Shown in pieces: positions 1 through 7,112 of a stretch of 54,888 bases of DNA. The position numbers and the translations under genes are program-made. The stretch spans positions 1 through 54,888 of the IMG/VR virus record IMGVR_UViG_3300020472_000033; one strand, given 5' to 3'. Position 1 is the first letter of the stretch, and every line of letters starts with the position of its first letter. The stretch is from a virus. The notes under the pieces were generated by a model. That model saw only the letters and a list, made by a program, of their open reading frames with translations, made no database searches and was not told where the DNA came from.

Positions 1-438
1 CCGTATGTCTAGATGATCTTCTGTTAATATTTGAAAATCCATTCCATTGTCTTTACACCAACTTTTTGCTGATTTCCATTTAGCTTCATTTACACCCCAT
101 CTTTTAACTTCACCATACCATTTTTTAGTCTTTCTTTTAGGGGTTTTTGTGGGAGGAGCACATTGATTTTTTGGTTTTATTTCAATAATAAATTTTTTAA
201 GTTTTCCATCTGTTTGCCGTACCTTAATATAAAAGTCAGGGAAATATCTATGTACTCTACCATCAAAAGGAGATACATAGGGTATGATAACTTCTTCACT
301 ACCCCATTCTAATATAGACTCGTTTGTGTCACAATAGACCATAAACTTACGCTCCCACAGAGAACGATAGTATATGCGAGTAGGATTACCAACATATTTT
401 TTAGGATCTTTAGGACGGTATTTTCCACTGTATGCCAT
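1..438 (-). CDS. 4: Head completion protein, T4 gp4-like (3' end cut by window)
   Basis: The minus-strand frame starts at the ATG complementary to 436-438 and runs off the window start, giving 146 codons. The product begins MAYSGKYRPK and contains YRSLWERKF, a WGSEEVIIPY segment, RYFPDFYIK, FIIEIKPK and a C-terminal LTEDHLD. The same succession is found in T4 gp4 (about 150 residues), so only the last few residues are missing. T4 gp4 (gp50/gp4) acts in head completion before tail joining and has a TnsA/endonuclease-like fold with an acidic E...D...EIKPK core, which is visible here. The gene is divergent from gp48 and shares a palindromic late-promoter region with it. Confidence 0.88.
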   Translation of the reverse strand, partial: MAYSGKYRPKDPKKYVGNPTRIYYRSLWERKFMVYCDTNESILEWGSEEVIIPYVSPFDGRVHRYFPDFYIKVRQTDGKLKKFIIEIKPKNQCAPPTKTPKRKTKKWYGEVKRWGVNEAKWKSAKSWCKDNGMDFQILTEDHLDIR

Positions 439-448
439 AGCTTGTCTG

Positions 449-473
449 TATAAATAGTTTCATAACTATTTAT
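449..473. promoter_or_regulatory. Divergent late promoters on a 10-bp inverted repeat
   Basis: TATAAATA (449-456) lies 38 nt upstream of the gp48 ATG. ATAAATAGTT at 450-459 is repeated inverted as AACTATTTAT at 464-473 with a 4-nt spacer, so the minus strand carries the same ATAAATAG core in front of gp4. T4 late promoters need only TATAAATA around -10. The natural reading is one promoter in each direction. Confidence 0.75.
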
Positions 474-486
474 CAAGGAAGATATA

Positions 487-1617
487 ATGGGATTTTCAGA
501 CGGAATTTTAAATGTTGTACAAAGTAGAGTAACATCTGCTGCTAGTAGAGCATTAACAACAGCTCACGGTAGACAATTAAATACTGGTACAGGTAGAGGT
601 ACTTGGTCTAATCCATCTAGCGCTAATATGATGACTACTGATTTTAGATCACAAATATTAAGTTATCCTTTAAACATAGGTAATGATCCACACCAAGGTC
701 ATTATATAGAATTTACTACAAATAAATATGTTCCTCCAAAAGTTTCTTTTTCTCATCAAGAAAGACAGATAGCTGCGAAAGGGCCACCAATGACTTCCCC
801 AATGTTCCATGATGATGCTGGTGATATGAGTGGTGTTATGGAAGAAGATGAAACTTCCTATTCTGATAAAACCAGAGGAATAACGGCTGAATCTGCAAAA
901 AAGATTGCAGAAACACATATTTGGTTATATATGCCACCATCTGTGTCAGTCCAATATGCTACAGATTGGAGTGAATTTGAAGTAGGACACATGGCAGAAA
1001 CAGCATCAAAAACAATTACAGCTGCAAGACAAGCTGGTGGTAGTATGTGGAATATGGTAGGAGCTGGAGCTGGACAGTTTTTTAGTATGGATACCGTAGA
1101 TCAACTAAAAGGTGTTGCAGTAGAAGCAGGGTTAGGAGTTGTAGGAAGTATGCCTGGGATGCAAGGAGCCAAAGAACTTGCACAACTTCATTGGGGCAAA
1201 ATTATTGGTAATAGAATGGAATTAATGTTTTTGGGAGCCAAAAGACGAGGGTTTAGTTTTAGTTTCAAATTAATGCCAAAAAGTGAAGCAGAAGCACAGG
1301 AAATAGAAAAAATTATTTTTGCATTTAAACATAATATGATGCCTAAATTTGAGTGGGGGCAGAGAAGGCAAACCATACCTAGAACATTTGATATTAAATA
1401 CCATTTCTCAGAAAGCAAAGAGAATGTATATATGAATAGAATCTCAACTTGTGTATTAAAGTCTATGGATGTACAATATGGTGGTTCTAGATTTAAAGCA
1501 CACGAACCAACTCAAGGACTACTTGGCGAAGTAGCCCCACCTTCAGAAGCAGAAATTAAATTATCATTTGAAGAATTAGCTATTCATGATCAAAAAGATA
1601 TAGAAACTGGATACTAA
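487..1617 (+). CDS. 48: Baseplate tail-tube cap, gp48-like
   Basis: 376 residues, close to T4 gp48 (364). In T4, gp48 caps the central hub with gp54 and starts tail-tube growth. The sequence has an early segment with YPLNIGNDPHQ followed by HYIEFTTNKY, a Gly/Ala-rich middle (about residues 165-225) and a C-terminal beta-rich part with FSFSFKLMPKS, a kinase-like FAFKHNMMP stretch and a motif ending in FEELA, all features of gp48/gp54-type tube initiators in marine T4-like phages. The ATG at 487 has an AAGGAAG ribosome site at 475-481. gp53 follows after one base. Assignment rests on this pattern plus position between gp4 and gp53. Confidence 0.78.
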   Translation: MGFSDGILNVVQSRVTSAASRALTTAHGRQLNTGTGRGTWSNPSSANMMTTDFRSQILSYPLNIGNDPHQGHYIEFTTNKYVPPKVSFSHQERQIAAKGPPMTSPMFHDDAGDMSGVMEEDETSYSDKTRGITAESAKKIAETHIWLYMPPSVSVQYATDWSEFEVGHMAETASKTITAARQAGGSMWNMVGAGAGQFFSMDTVDQLKGVAVEAGLGVVGSMPGMQGAKELAQLHWGKIIGNRMELMFLGAKRRGFSFSFKLMPKSEAEAQEIEKIIFAFKHNMMPKFEWGQRRQTIPRTFDIKYHFSESKENVYMNRISTCVLKSMDVQYGGSRFKAHEPTQGLLGEVAPPSEAEIKLSFEELAIHDQKDIETGY

Positions 1618-1618
1618 T

Positions 1619-2146
1619 ATGTATTTTAGAACCATACCAATTATACCATATGATGCTGATGGAAGTAGAAACTTTAAACTAGTAACTAATCTTCTTAGAA
1701 GGGTAGCTGTAAGGTCAAAAGTTATGGAAACAGCTGTTATGTTTGATACATATGATGTTATAGAAGGTGAAAATCCAGAAAACTTAGCATTTAAATTATA
1801 TGGTGATTCAGAGTTACATTGGATAATTTTATATGTTAATAATGTTACAGATAGATTTCATGATTGGCCTCTATCCACACCAGATTTTTTACGATATATA
1901 AATGATAAGTATGACGATGTTAATGCTACTCATCATTATGAAATACCACAAACATCTGGTGATACAACAAGAAAAATAAATATTGGTACAGATAAGACTG
2001 ATTATCCTTCTGCTACTATAGTTACTAACTATGAATATGAATCAAAACTACAGGATGAGAAAAGAAAAATCAGATTACTTGATGAAAGGTACGTTCCAGA
2101 TTTTGTAGAAGAATATACAAAACTGATGCAAGAAAGTGACATTTAA
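1619..2146 (+). CDS. 53: Baseplate wedge subunit gp53
   Basis: 175 residues; T4 gp53 is 196. gp53 closes the baseplate wedge and lets wedges assemble into the ring. The N-terminal half has the typical gp53 layout: a short strand with IPIIPYD, then LLRRVAV, DTYDVIEGENPENLAFKLYGDSELHWIILYVNN (a LysM-like segment, about residues 47-80), then DWPLSTPDFLRYI. The C-terminus is charged. The start follows the gp48 stop after one base, and the stop TAA overlaps the ATG of the next gene (TAATG), indicating translational coupling within a baseplate operon. Confidence 0.88.
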   Translation: MYFRTIPIIPYDADGSRNFKLVTNLLRRVAVRSKVMETAVMFDTYDVIEGENPENLAFKLYGDSELHWIILYVNNVTDRFHDWPLSTPDFLRYINDKYDDVNATHHYEIPQTSGDTTRKINIGTDKTDYPSATIVTNYEYESKLQDEKRKIRLLDERYVPDFVEEYTKLMQESDI

Positions 2147-3567
2147 TGGCTACTTTACAATCAGCTGGTGAATTTGAAATTAAATTTGCCTCCATAACAA
2201 CATCCTCAGGCATTGAACTTAGAATAGATGCCTCTCAGTTAGCTAATGTAACATTCTTTGAAAATATAAATCAATCAGCAGTAACAGGGTCAATACAAGT
2301 ATTTGATTCTGCTGCCCTATCTTCCATAGGCCCATTAATAGGACAAGAATATTTTAAATTAAAAATACTAACTCCAGGCCAGCAAGAAGAAATAATAGAT
2401 TTTACTAAAAATGTACTTCACATTTATAAAGTAAGCCAACGGTCTAGACTTTCACCCAACACACAAGCATATACTTTAGACTTTATTTCTTCCGAAGGAT
2501 TGAAAAATACAAGAATTAAATTATCACGGGCTGTAACTGGTTCTTATTCTGAAATTGTAGAAAAAATGTTAGATGAGGTTAATTGTAAAAAGAAACGATT
2601 TATTGAACCAACTAATGAATTAAAGAAAATGGTTATTGCAAATAAGTATCCATTTGATGTCATTAATATGTGTAAAGAAAAATCTATATCAGAAGCAAAT
2701 GATTCGCCTACATATAAGTTTTTTGAAAACTTTAGAGGATATCATTTTAGAAGTTTAGAAAGTATGTATTCTCAAGCACAACAATTTGTATGGAAATATC
2801 AATGGAAAGAAGTAGGTTCAAATCTAGATAGAGGATTACCTATTATTAAAGACCAGATGCAACAAATTATCACATATGAAGTATCTGGAATGAATGATAC
2901 TCTTTCTAATTCTATTACAGGTACTTTGGGTTCTAAACTTGTAGTTCACGATATACTAAATAAGTCATATACCTCACACACATATAATATGTTAGATGCA
3001 GCTGAGAGTGAAAAAAATATTAATTTTTATGCTGGTAAAAAAGGATTTCCTTTGTATAGTGAAACACCCATAGAACCTAATACTAAAATATCCGACTATT
3101 CCAGTAGGCAATACCTTGTACCCACTACATCTGTAGGTGCTAATGATGCTGGATATACAACTTCAAATGTAACTAATCCATATACACCAAACAATCCAGA
3201 AACGTGGCTTCAAAGAAGAAATTCCCAAATGGAAAAATTAAATAGGGGAATAGGTATGAAGTTACAGATATATGGTAATACATTTCTTGCTTGTGGTGAT
3301 ATTGTAAATGTGAATATTCCTGTAGTTGCAGCTGAGAATATTAAATCACAAATTCCAGCAGACCAATTAGATAAGTTATATAAAGGTAATTTCTTAATCA
3401 AAGCAATCCGACACGATTTTCAATGTAGTGAAAGTACACATTGGATGCATATGGAAATTGTTAAAGATTGTGTAGAAGAAAAATTGGTTGCAGTAGATGA
3501 TAATGAAGAACCAAAACCAATTAAAAGTGACGTAACAGAAAAACAATTCTATAACCAAGTACAATAA
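2146..3567 (+). CDS. Baseplate hub protein, gp27-like (probable)
   Basis: 473 residues. The N-terminal half opens with a beta-rich domain (residues about 5-120: an IELRIDASQL stretch, then VTGSIQVFDS), and residues 185-225 carry PTYKFFENFRGYHFRSLESMY, the sort of aromatic segment seen in gp27/gpD-type hub proteins. The C-terminal half has a barrel-like LQIYGNTFLACGDIVNV segment, also typical of hub proteins that bind the gp5 spike. T4 gp27 is 391 residues and forms the trimeric hub under the tube. Position directly after gp48-gp53 fits. An alternative is another hub-associated structural protein; homology to gp27 itself is inferred from pattern and context only. Confidence 0.62.
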   Translation: MATLQSAGEFEIKFASITTSSGIELRIDASQLANVTFFENINQSAVTGSIQVFDSAALSSIGPLIGQEYFKLKILTPGQQEEIIDFTKNVLHIYKVSQRSRLSPNTQAYTLDFISSEGLKNTRIKLSRAVTGSYSEIVEKMLDEVNCKKKRFIEPTNELKKMVIANKYPFDVINMCKEKSISEANDSPTYKFFENFRGYHFRSLESMYSQAQQFVWKYQWKEVGSNLDRGLPIIKDQMQQIITYEVSGMNDTLSNSITGTLGSKLVVHDILNKSYTSHTYNMLDAAESEKNINFYAGKKGFPLYSETPIEPNTKISDYSSRQYLVPTTSVGANDAGYTTSNVTNPYTPNNPETWLQRRNSQMEKLNRGIGMKLQIYGNTFLACGDIVNVNIPVVAAENIKSQIPADQLDKLYKGNFLIKAIRHDFQCSESTHWMHMEIVKDCVEEKLVAVDDNEEPKPIKSDVTEKQFYNQVQ

Positions 3568-3603
3568 GAAAGGAGGCTGCCATATAAGATACGACTCTAT
3601 ATT

Positions 3604-3831
3604 ATGATAAACCCTAAATTAGAAAAGGATAATTTACTTATGTCAAAAGTTAAAAATCGTGTAAAAAAAATGAACTTCCAAACACAACCAAGAACAGTTG
3701 ATTATGTTGAAATAAATAAAGGAGATAAATATATGTACGAATTTAGGATACGAGAGTCGCAACAAAGGCAGAAACCATATGAAATACTTTCACGAACTAC
3801 AGGAAGGTCTTTACGACCCTCACATATTTAA
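3604..3831 (+). CDS. Small protein of unknown function (start uncertain)
   Basis: A 75-codon frame; I do not recognise the product, which is basic and rich in Arg, Lys and Gln. The ATG at 3604 has a poor immediate ribosome site; a strong AAAGGAGG at 3569-3576 is 27 nt upstream, too far to serve it directly. An in-frame ATG at 3733 has an excellent AAAGGAG (3718-3724, 8-nt spacing) and would give only 32 residues. The frame overlaps the kinase gene by 53 nt. It may be a real short gene, a leader peptide coupling translation to the kinase, or a decayed gene. Confidence 0.4.
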   Translation: MINPKLEKDNLLMSKVKNRVKKMNFQTQPRTVDYVEINKGDKYMYEFRIRESQQRQKPYEILSRTTGRSLRPSHI

Positions 3832-4462
3832 AGCATTTTTTCTTGCTGGTGGCCCTGGCAGTGGTAAGTCTGAAGTGGTCAGACAAACCACTGGAGGGTT
3901 AGGTATGAAACTGGTCAACTCAGATAATGAATTTGAGAGACTTCTTAAACAAGCAGGCCTATCTATGAAGATGCCTAAATCAGAAGAAGAACCTAGAAAT
4001 GTTCAAAGAGATAAAGCAAAAGACCTAACTAAAGCTCGTCAAAAAAATTATCTAGAAGGTAGACTTGGTATTATAATTGATGGTACAGGTAAAGATAAAG
4101 ATAAAATTTTAAGACAATCAAATGAGTTAAGACTCCTTGGTTATGATACCCATATGGTATTTGTAAATACATCTATGGATGTTGCACTACAACGAAATGC
4201 AATGAGAGATCGTAGTGTACCAGAATCAATAGTGATTAAATCATGGAAAAATGTTCAGGCAAATATAGGAACATTTAATCAACATTTTAAAGGAACAATG
4301 ATTATTGTAGATAATAATGATCCTTTGGAAACCATGGCTAAAGATGTTTTTCCTAAAGTTTGGAGAATCATAAGAGGTTTGGCTAAGAAGAAAGTAGTCA
4401 ACACAAGAGCACAAAATTGGATAAGTCAAGAAACGGCTCGTAGAAATAGAAAAATAAGATAG
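3779..4462 (+). CDS. P-loop kinase / zeta-toxin-like ATPase
   Basis: 227 residues with a perfect Walker A, AGGPGSGKS, at residues 23-31, followed by a Walker B-like IIIDGTGKDKDK (about 99-110) and an arginine-rich QRNAMRDRSVP lid-like segment (about 140-150). This is the plan of small AAA/zeta-toxin-type nucleotide or sugar kinases. Similar proteins occur next to baseplate genes in marine T4-like phages. The substrate cannot be told. The N-terminus MKYFHELQEG before the strand resembles phage kinase starts, so the ATG at 3779 is preferred although its AAAGG site is weak and it lies inside the upstream small frame. Confidence 0.7.
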   Translation: MKYFHELQEGLYDPHIFKAFFLAGGPGSGKSEVVRQTTGGLGMKLVNSDNEFERLLKQAGLSMKMPKSEEEPRNVQRDKAKDLTKARQKNYLEGRLGIIIDGTGKDKDKILRQSNELRLLGYDTHMVFVNTSMDVALQRNAMRDRSVPESIVIKSWKNVQANIGTFNQHFKGTMIIVDNNDPLETMAKDVFPKVWRIIRGLAKKKVVNTRAQNWISQETARRNRKIR

Positions 4463-4473
4463 AAAGGAATTGT

Positions 4474-4806
4474 ATGAAGAAACAACTGTTAACCTTTGCA
4501 TTAGCGATGGCCATTGCCAATCCAGCTTATGCAGAGTTATTCGGTCTTGATTGGGAATCTACAGGAGAGTATAATGTAGATACCGAAGTAACATCTTTAA
4601 CAGCACAAGTAGGTAAATCCATTCTTTTAAATGGATTAACTTTAACAGCAGATGCAGATTTTGATATTATAGGTTCATCATTTAGTGGTACAGACTATAA
4701 GGCATCATTTGATGTTAGTGATAATCTAGAAATGTATTTAAGCTCTGGATTAGATTCTACTTGGACTAGAGAAGATATAGTAGCTGGTTTTAAAGTTACT
4801 TGGTAA
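4474..4806 (+). CDS. Small exported protein, beta-barrel-like, unknown function
   Basis: 110 residues with a clear Sec signal peptide: MKK, a hydrophobic core LLTFALAMAIA, and AYA followed by E at residues 19-21 as the cleavage site. The mature part (about 90 residues) alternates polar and apolar residues in short strands, contains many Thr, Ser and Asp, and ends in W preceded by VT, as outer-membrane beta-barrel strands often do. It could sit in the periplasm or outer membrane of the infected cell. An AAAGGA site at 4463-4468 supports the start. No family is recognised. Confidence 0.68.
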   Translation: MKKQLLTFALAMAIANPAYAELFGLDWESTGEYNVDTEVTSLTAQVGKSILLNGLTLTADADFDIIGSSFSGTDYKASFDVSDNLEMYLSSGLDSTWTREDIVAGFKVTW

Positions 4807-4814
4807 AAAAATAT

Positions 4815-4866
4815 CTACAGGGGTTAAAAACTTAGGAATTATATATACCTATGTAGACCCCTGTAG
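4815..4866. terminator. Long hairpin between convergent genes
   Basis: CTACAGGGGT (4815-4824) is perfectly complementary to ACCCCTGTAG (4857-4866). The intervening 32 nt contain a second weaker pairing, TAGG with CCTA. It sits between the stop codons of two convergent genes. The flanking tract is A-rich before and lacks a clean T-run after, so termination strength is uncertain. Confidence 0.5.
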
Positions 4867-4878
4867 GAATAAGTAGAT

Positions 4879-5361
4879 CTAGATCCCCCCATTTCTCTGT
4901 ATCAACCCCCACACAATAAATCCAATAACACCTGTAGTTACTAAAATTAAAAGTACTATAGCAGTTCCTTCAATCCACATTCGTTGTCTTTCTTGTTGGT
5001 CATAAACTGCTTTCTGCCTTCTTGTTCTTATATCGGCTTCAGTTTTCAGTAGTTCTTGCCATGCATTATGTCCTCTTGTCAATTGTATAATTTGTCTTAA
5101 TTGATCTCTCATATCTTCTGCCTTTTTCTTGGCCATAAAGATTTGCATAGCTTCCTCTTCTACAGAACCAGATTGGAATAGTTTCTTAAATAGAGGTGGT
5201 TTTTTGTTATATTCTTCTGCTTTTTTAATATCACTGACTGCCCCCATCCATTTTGACAATGAACCAGCCATATCTTCAATTTCTCGGCCTGCTTGAAACC
5301 CTTTGGTAATCAATTGGTAAGCACTAGTGGCAGTAGCCAGTGCTGTAACTGGATCTATCAT
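4879..5361 (-). CDS. C-terminally membrane-anchored protein, unknown function
   Basis: 160 residues from the ATG complementary to 5359-5361, chosen because AAAGGGG sits seven bases upstream on the minus strand; an ATG 13 codons earlier (5400) lacks such a site. The N-terminus has MIDPVTALATATSAYQLI, then a GREIEDM helix, a long charged helical region (about 60-125) probably coiled coil, and one transmembrane helix near the end (IVLLILVTTGVIGFIVWGL). The helix-anchor plan suggests a membrane-attached protein of the virion or infected cell. Similar proteins occur in marine T4-like phages without known function. Confidence 0.7.
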   Translation of the reverse strand: MIDPVTALATATSAYQLITKGFQAGREIEDMAGSLSKWMGAVSDIKKAEEYNKKPPLFKKLFQSGSVEEEAMQIFMAKKKAEDMRDQLRQIIQLTRGHNAWQELLKTEADIRTRRQKAVYDQQERQRMWIEGTAIVLLILVTTGVIGFIVWGLIQRNGGI

Positions 5362-5381
5362 ATTAACCCCTTTCTCGTTAA

Positions 5382-5424
5382 TATTTATTAAAAAATTCAT
5401 TTGACTAAATACCTAGAATAAATA
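5382..5424. promoter_or_regulatory. Divergent late-promoter-like sites
   Basis: The minus strand carries AATAAATA (complement of 5382-5389) upstream of the membrane-anchored gene, and the plus strand carries AATAAATA at 5417-5424 just before the synthetase-like gene. Both differ from TATAAATA only in the first base. This repeats the divergent arrangement seen at gp4/gp48. Confidence 0.5.
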
Positions 5425-5433
5425 ACGGAGATT

Positions 5434-6234
5434 ATGATGACACAACTAATAGACCCAATAAAATATACATCCTCAATGACCGCTTTACGGTCATTTTTTT
5501 TGTCTAAAGGCTTTCAAGAAGTACACACACAAAACAGATTATCAATTCTAGCAGCGTGTGAAGATCCATTCAATGTAGCAACATATAACTATGCTGGGGA
5601 AATATGGCCCCTACCACAAACAGGACAAATGTGGTTGGAATACGAACTCCTAAAAAACCCTTCATCGGAAGGGTTTTTTTGTATCTCCACTTCATATAGA
5701 CAAGAACCTAATGCAATCCCTGGCCGACATGATATTATTTTTCCAATGTTTGAATTTGAGATGCCAGGAGACATTAATGATTTAAAAAAGATGGAAATTG
5801 AACTTTGTCAACATTTAGGATTTCCAGAGTTAGAAGATAGAACTTATTACTACTGGGCTTCAAAATTTGGAGTTGAAGAATTAGATAATGAGCATGAAGA
5901 AAAAATTGGTAATGGAATGATAACGCATTTTCCAGAATTTACTTCACCTTTTTGGAATATGTCTAGAAATGATGATGGTGTTACAAGTAGAAAAATAGAT
6001 GTTATTTTAGGTGGAATGGAAACAATAGGAAGTGCTGAAAGAAGTACAGATGTTGAACAAATGAGAGATACATTTCACACCATTACAAATGGTGAATATA
6101 GTCAATTACTATTCAAACTATTCAGTAAAGAAAGAGTAGAAGCAGAATTAGAAAAATTTCTAGAGTTTGATTTCTTTCCAAGAGTAGGTGGTGGTATTGG
6201 TATGACTAGAATGATTGCAGCTTTGGAGAAATAA
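5434..6234 (+). CDS. Class II Asn/Asp-tRNA-synthetase-like catalytic core
   Basis: 266 residues. Motif 1-like helix at about 17-34 (FLSKGFQEV), LPQTGQMWLEYELL at 60-73, motif 2 SYRQE at 87-91 with RHD at 98-100, a class IIb signature METIGSAERSTD at 195-206, and motif 3 GGGIGMTR at 252-259. The order matches AsnRS/AspRS. Those enzymes are over 400 residues with an N-terminal OB-fold anticodon domain, which is absent here. Archaeal asparagine-synthetase-like AsnRS paralogues also lack it, so the product could make asparagine rather than charge tRNA. A tRNA-Asn gene begins 7 nt after the stop. GGAG at 5427 supports the start. Two terminator hairpins lie inside the frame. Confidence 0.75.
   Translation: MMTQLIDPIKYTSSMTALRSFFLSKGFQEVHTQNRLSILAACEDPFNVATYNYAGEIWPLPQTGQMWLEYELLKNPSSEGFFCISTSYRQEPNAIPGRHDIIFPMFEFEMPGDINDLKKMEIELCQHLGFPELEDRTYYYWASKFGVEELDNEHEEKIGNGMITHFPEFTSPFWNMSRNDDGVTSRKIDVILGGMETIGSAERSTDVEQMRDTFHTITNGEYSQLLFKLFSKERVEAELEKFLEFDFFPRVGGGIGMTRMIAALEK
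5475..5501 (+). terminator. Intragenic intrinsic terminator 1
   Basis: AATGACCG (5475-5482), a 5-nt loop, CGGTCATT (5488-5495), then a run reaching eight T bases to 5501. The 8-bp stem is perfect. It lies within codons 14-23 of the synthetase-like gene, in the region coding the motif 1 helix, so it could act as an attenuator when ribosomes do not follow the polymerase. Confidence 0.72.
5652..5680 (+). terminator. Intragenic intrinsic terminator 2
   Basis: CCCTTC (5658-5663), loop ATCG, GAAGGG (5668-5673), flanked by six A bases on the left and seven T bases on the right, extending the pairing to 12 bp. It falls just before the motif 2 codons of the synthetase-like gene. It has every feature of a rho-independent terminator and would also work, more weakly, on the opposite strand because of the A-run. 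Confidence 0.75.
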
Positions 6235-6241
6235 TTCTTAA

Positions 6242-6319
6242 TGTAGGGTGGCGGAATTGGTAGACGCATCAGGCTGTTTCCCTGTAATATTGTAGGTTCA
6301 AGTCCTACCCCTACAGCCA
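6242..6319 (+). tRNA. tRNA-Asn (anticodon GTT), CCA encoded
   Basis: Acceptor stem TGTAGGG (6242-6248) pairs with CCCTACA (6309-6315), then G73 and an encoded CCA. D stem GCG/CGC with an 11-nt loop; anticodon stem 6269-6273/6281-6285 has four pairs plus a T-T mismatch at 27-43; loop CTGTTTC gives anticodon GTT at 6276-6278; variable region 6 nt; T stem GTAGG/CCTAC with TTCAAGT loop. G73 and GUU are the known AsnRS identity elements in E. coli, and U1-A72 also matches. Odd points: T37 and C38 instead of the usual purine 37, and a D arm that resembles tRNA-Leu. A T7 run follows. Confidence 0.82.
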
Positions 6320-6370
6320 ACTTTTTTTAACTATCCTTTATTATCAAAGACTTACACGTTACGATTTTGC

Positions 6371-6399
6371 TTGACAATTCATCTTCCATATGATAGCTT
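6371..6399 (+). promoter_or_regulatory. sigma70-type promoter (weak -10)
   Basis: TTGACA at 6371-6376, then 17 nt, then TAGCTT at 6394-6399. The -35 is perfect and the -10 keeps T1, A2 and T6. The predicted start is near 6406, the first base of the next gene's ATG, so the transcript could be leaderless. Confidence 0.5.
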
Positions 6400-6405
6400 G
6401 TATAT

Positions 6406-6657
6406 ATGATGATTAATAAGACACATGAAGGTAAATGGATACGCCTCAAAGGTATCTCTGGTCACGGTAAGAATCGTATTCGTGAACATGGTGATCTTTG
6501 GTTCGTTATTCGTGTTCACGAAAACAAGATTCACTTACGGAGTCGTAATAAGACATTCAAATGTGGGGGTGTACTCTGGCATGACGGCCGTTGGATAGAT
6601 TCCCCCACTGACAAAAACTTTGAAATCGTTGGAATAGAATGGATGGTTGACGTTTAA
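6406..6657 (+). CDS. Small protein of unknown function
   Basis: 83 residues, basic, rich in His, Arg and Trp (HGDLWFVIRVHENKIHLRSR; LWHDGRW). Not recognised. The alternating pattern suggests a small beta-barrel of SH3 or similar type. No Shine-Dalgarno sequence precedes the ATG at 6406 or the ATG at 6409, and a promoter start is predicted near the same place. The stop overlaps the next start (TAATG), so it is coupled to the metalloprotease gene. Confidence 0.65.
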   Translation: MMINKTHEGKWIRLKGISGHGKNRIREHGDLWFVIRVHENKIHLRSRNKTFKCGGVLWHDGRWIDSPTDKNFEIVGIEWMVDV

Positions 6658-7112
6658 TGATACACGTAGAAGCATTTGGTGGAATTAAGAAGGATAGAGA
6701 ACTAGCAGAAGAAATTGCTTGGTTCTGTATTGAGACACTTATGCCTAGACATAAGACTCTTATGGTAGACATAACTCTAAGGAATACTAAATCCGAAGGA
6801 GCTTATGGATTTGCTCATATGGGTGATGATGAAAAAGAATTTTGTGTTGATATTGACCACAAAATAACACGTACAGAAAGTGTTGACCTATTCATTGAAA
6901 CAGTATGTCATGAAATGGTTCACGTTTGGCAGATGGCAACTAAACGAATGAAAGATACCTTTAGGGGTGGTTATAGAGTGTGGTGGAAATGTACAGATGG
7001 TAAATATAGGAACTACACCAAAATACTTCCTTGGGAAACACAGGCATATGCCCTAGAAGGAAAACTTGCAGAATTGTTTAAATTGGAGTTCTATGGACGA
7101 GATAACGTATGA
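6657..7112 (+). CDS. SprT-like zinc metalloprotease
   Basis: 151 residues. The zincin motif HEMVH occurs at residues 85-89 followed by VWQM, as in SprT/Spartan-type proteins, and the C-terminal half carries WWKCTDGKY and an LPWETQAYALEGKL helix. Two His and the Glu of HExxH would bind zinc and activate water; the third ligand is probably further downstream. SprT-like proteins in phages are common accessory genes, and Spartan relatives cut proteins crosslinked to DNA; the target here is unknown. It is translationally coupled to the upstream gene. Confidence 0.75.
   Translation: MIHVEAFGGIKKDRELAEEIAWFCIETLMPRHKTLMVDITLRNTKSEGAYGFAHMGDDEKEFCVDIDHKITRTESVDLFIETVCHEMVHVWQMATKRMKDTFRGGYRVWWKCTDGKYRNYTKILPWETQAYALEGKLAELFKLEFYGRDNV

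Noticed and set aside
6242-6319. Assignment as tRNA-Leu from its D arm
   Set aside because: The variable region is only 6 nt, the anticodon is GTT, and the discriminator is G, all against tRNA-Leu. The D arm alone resembles that class.
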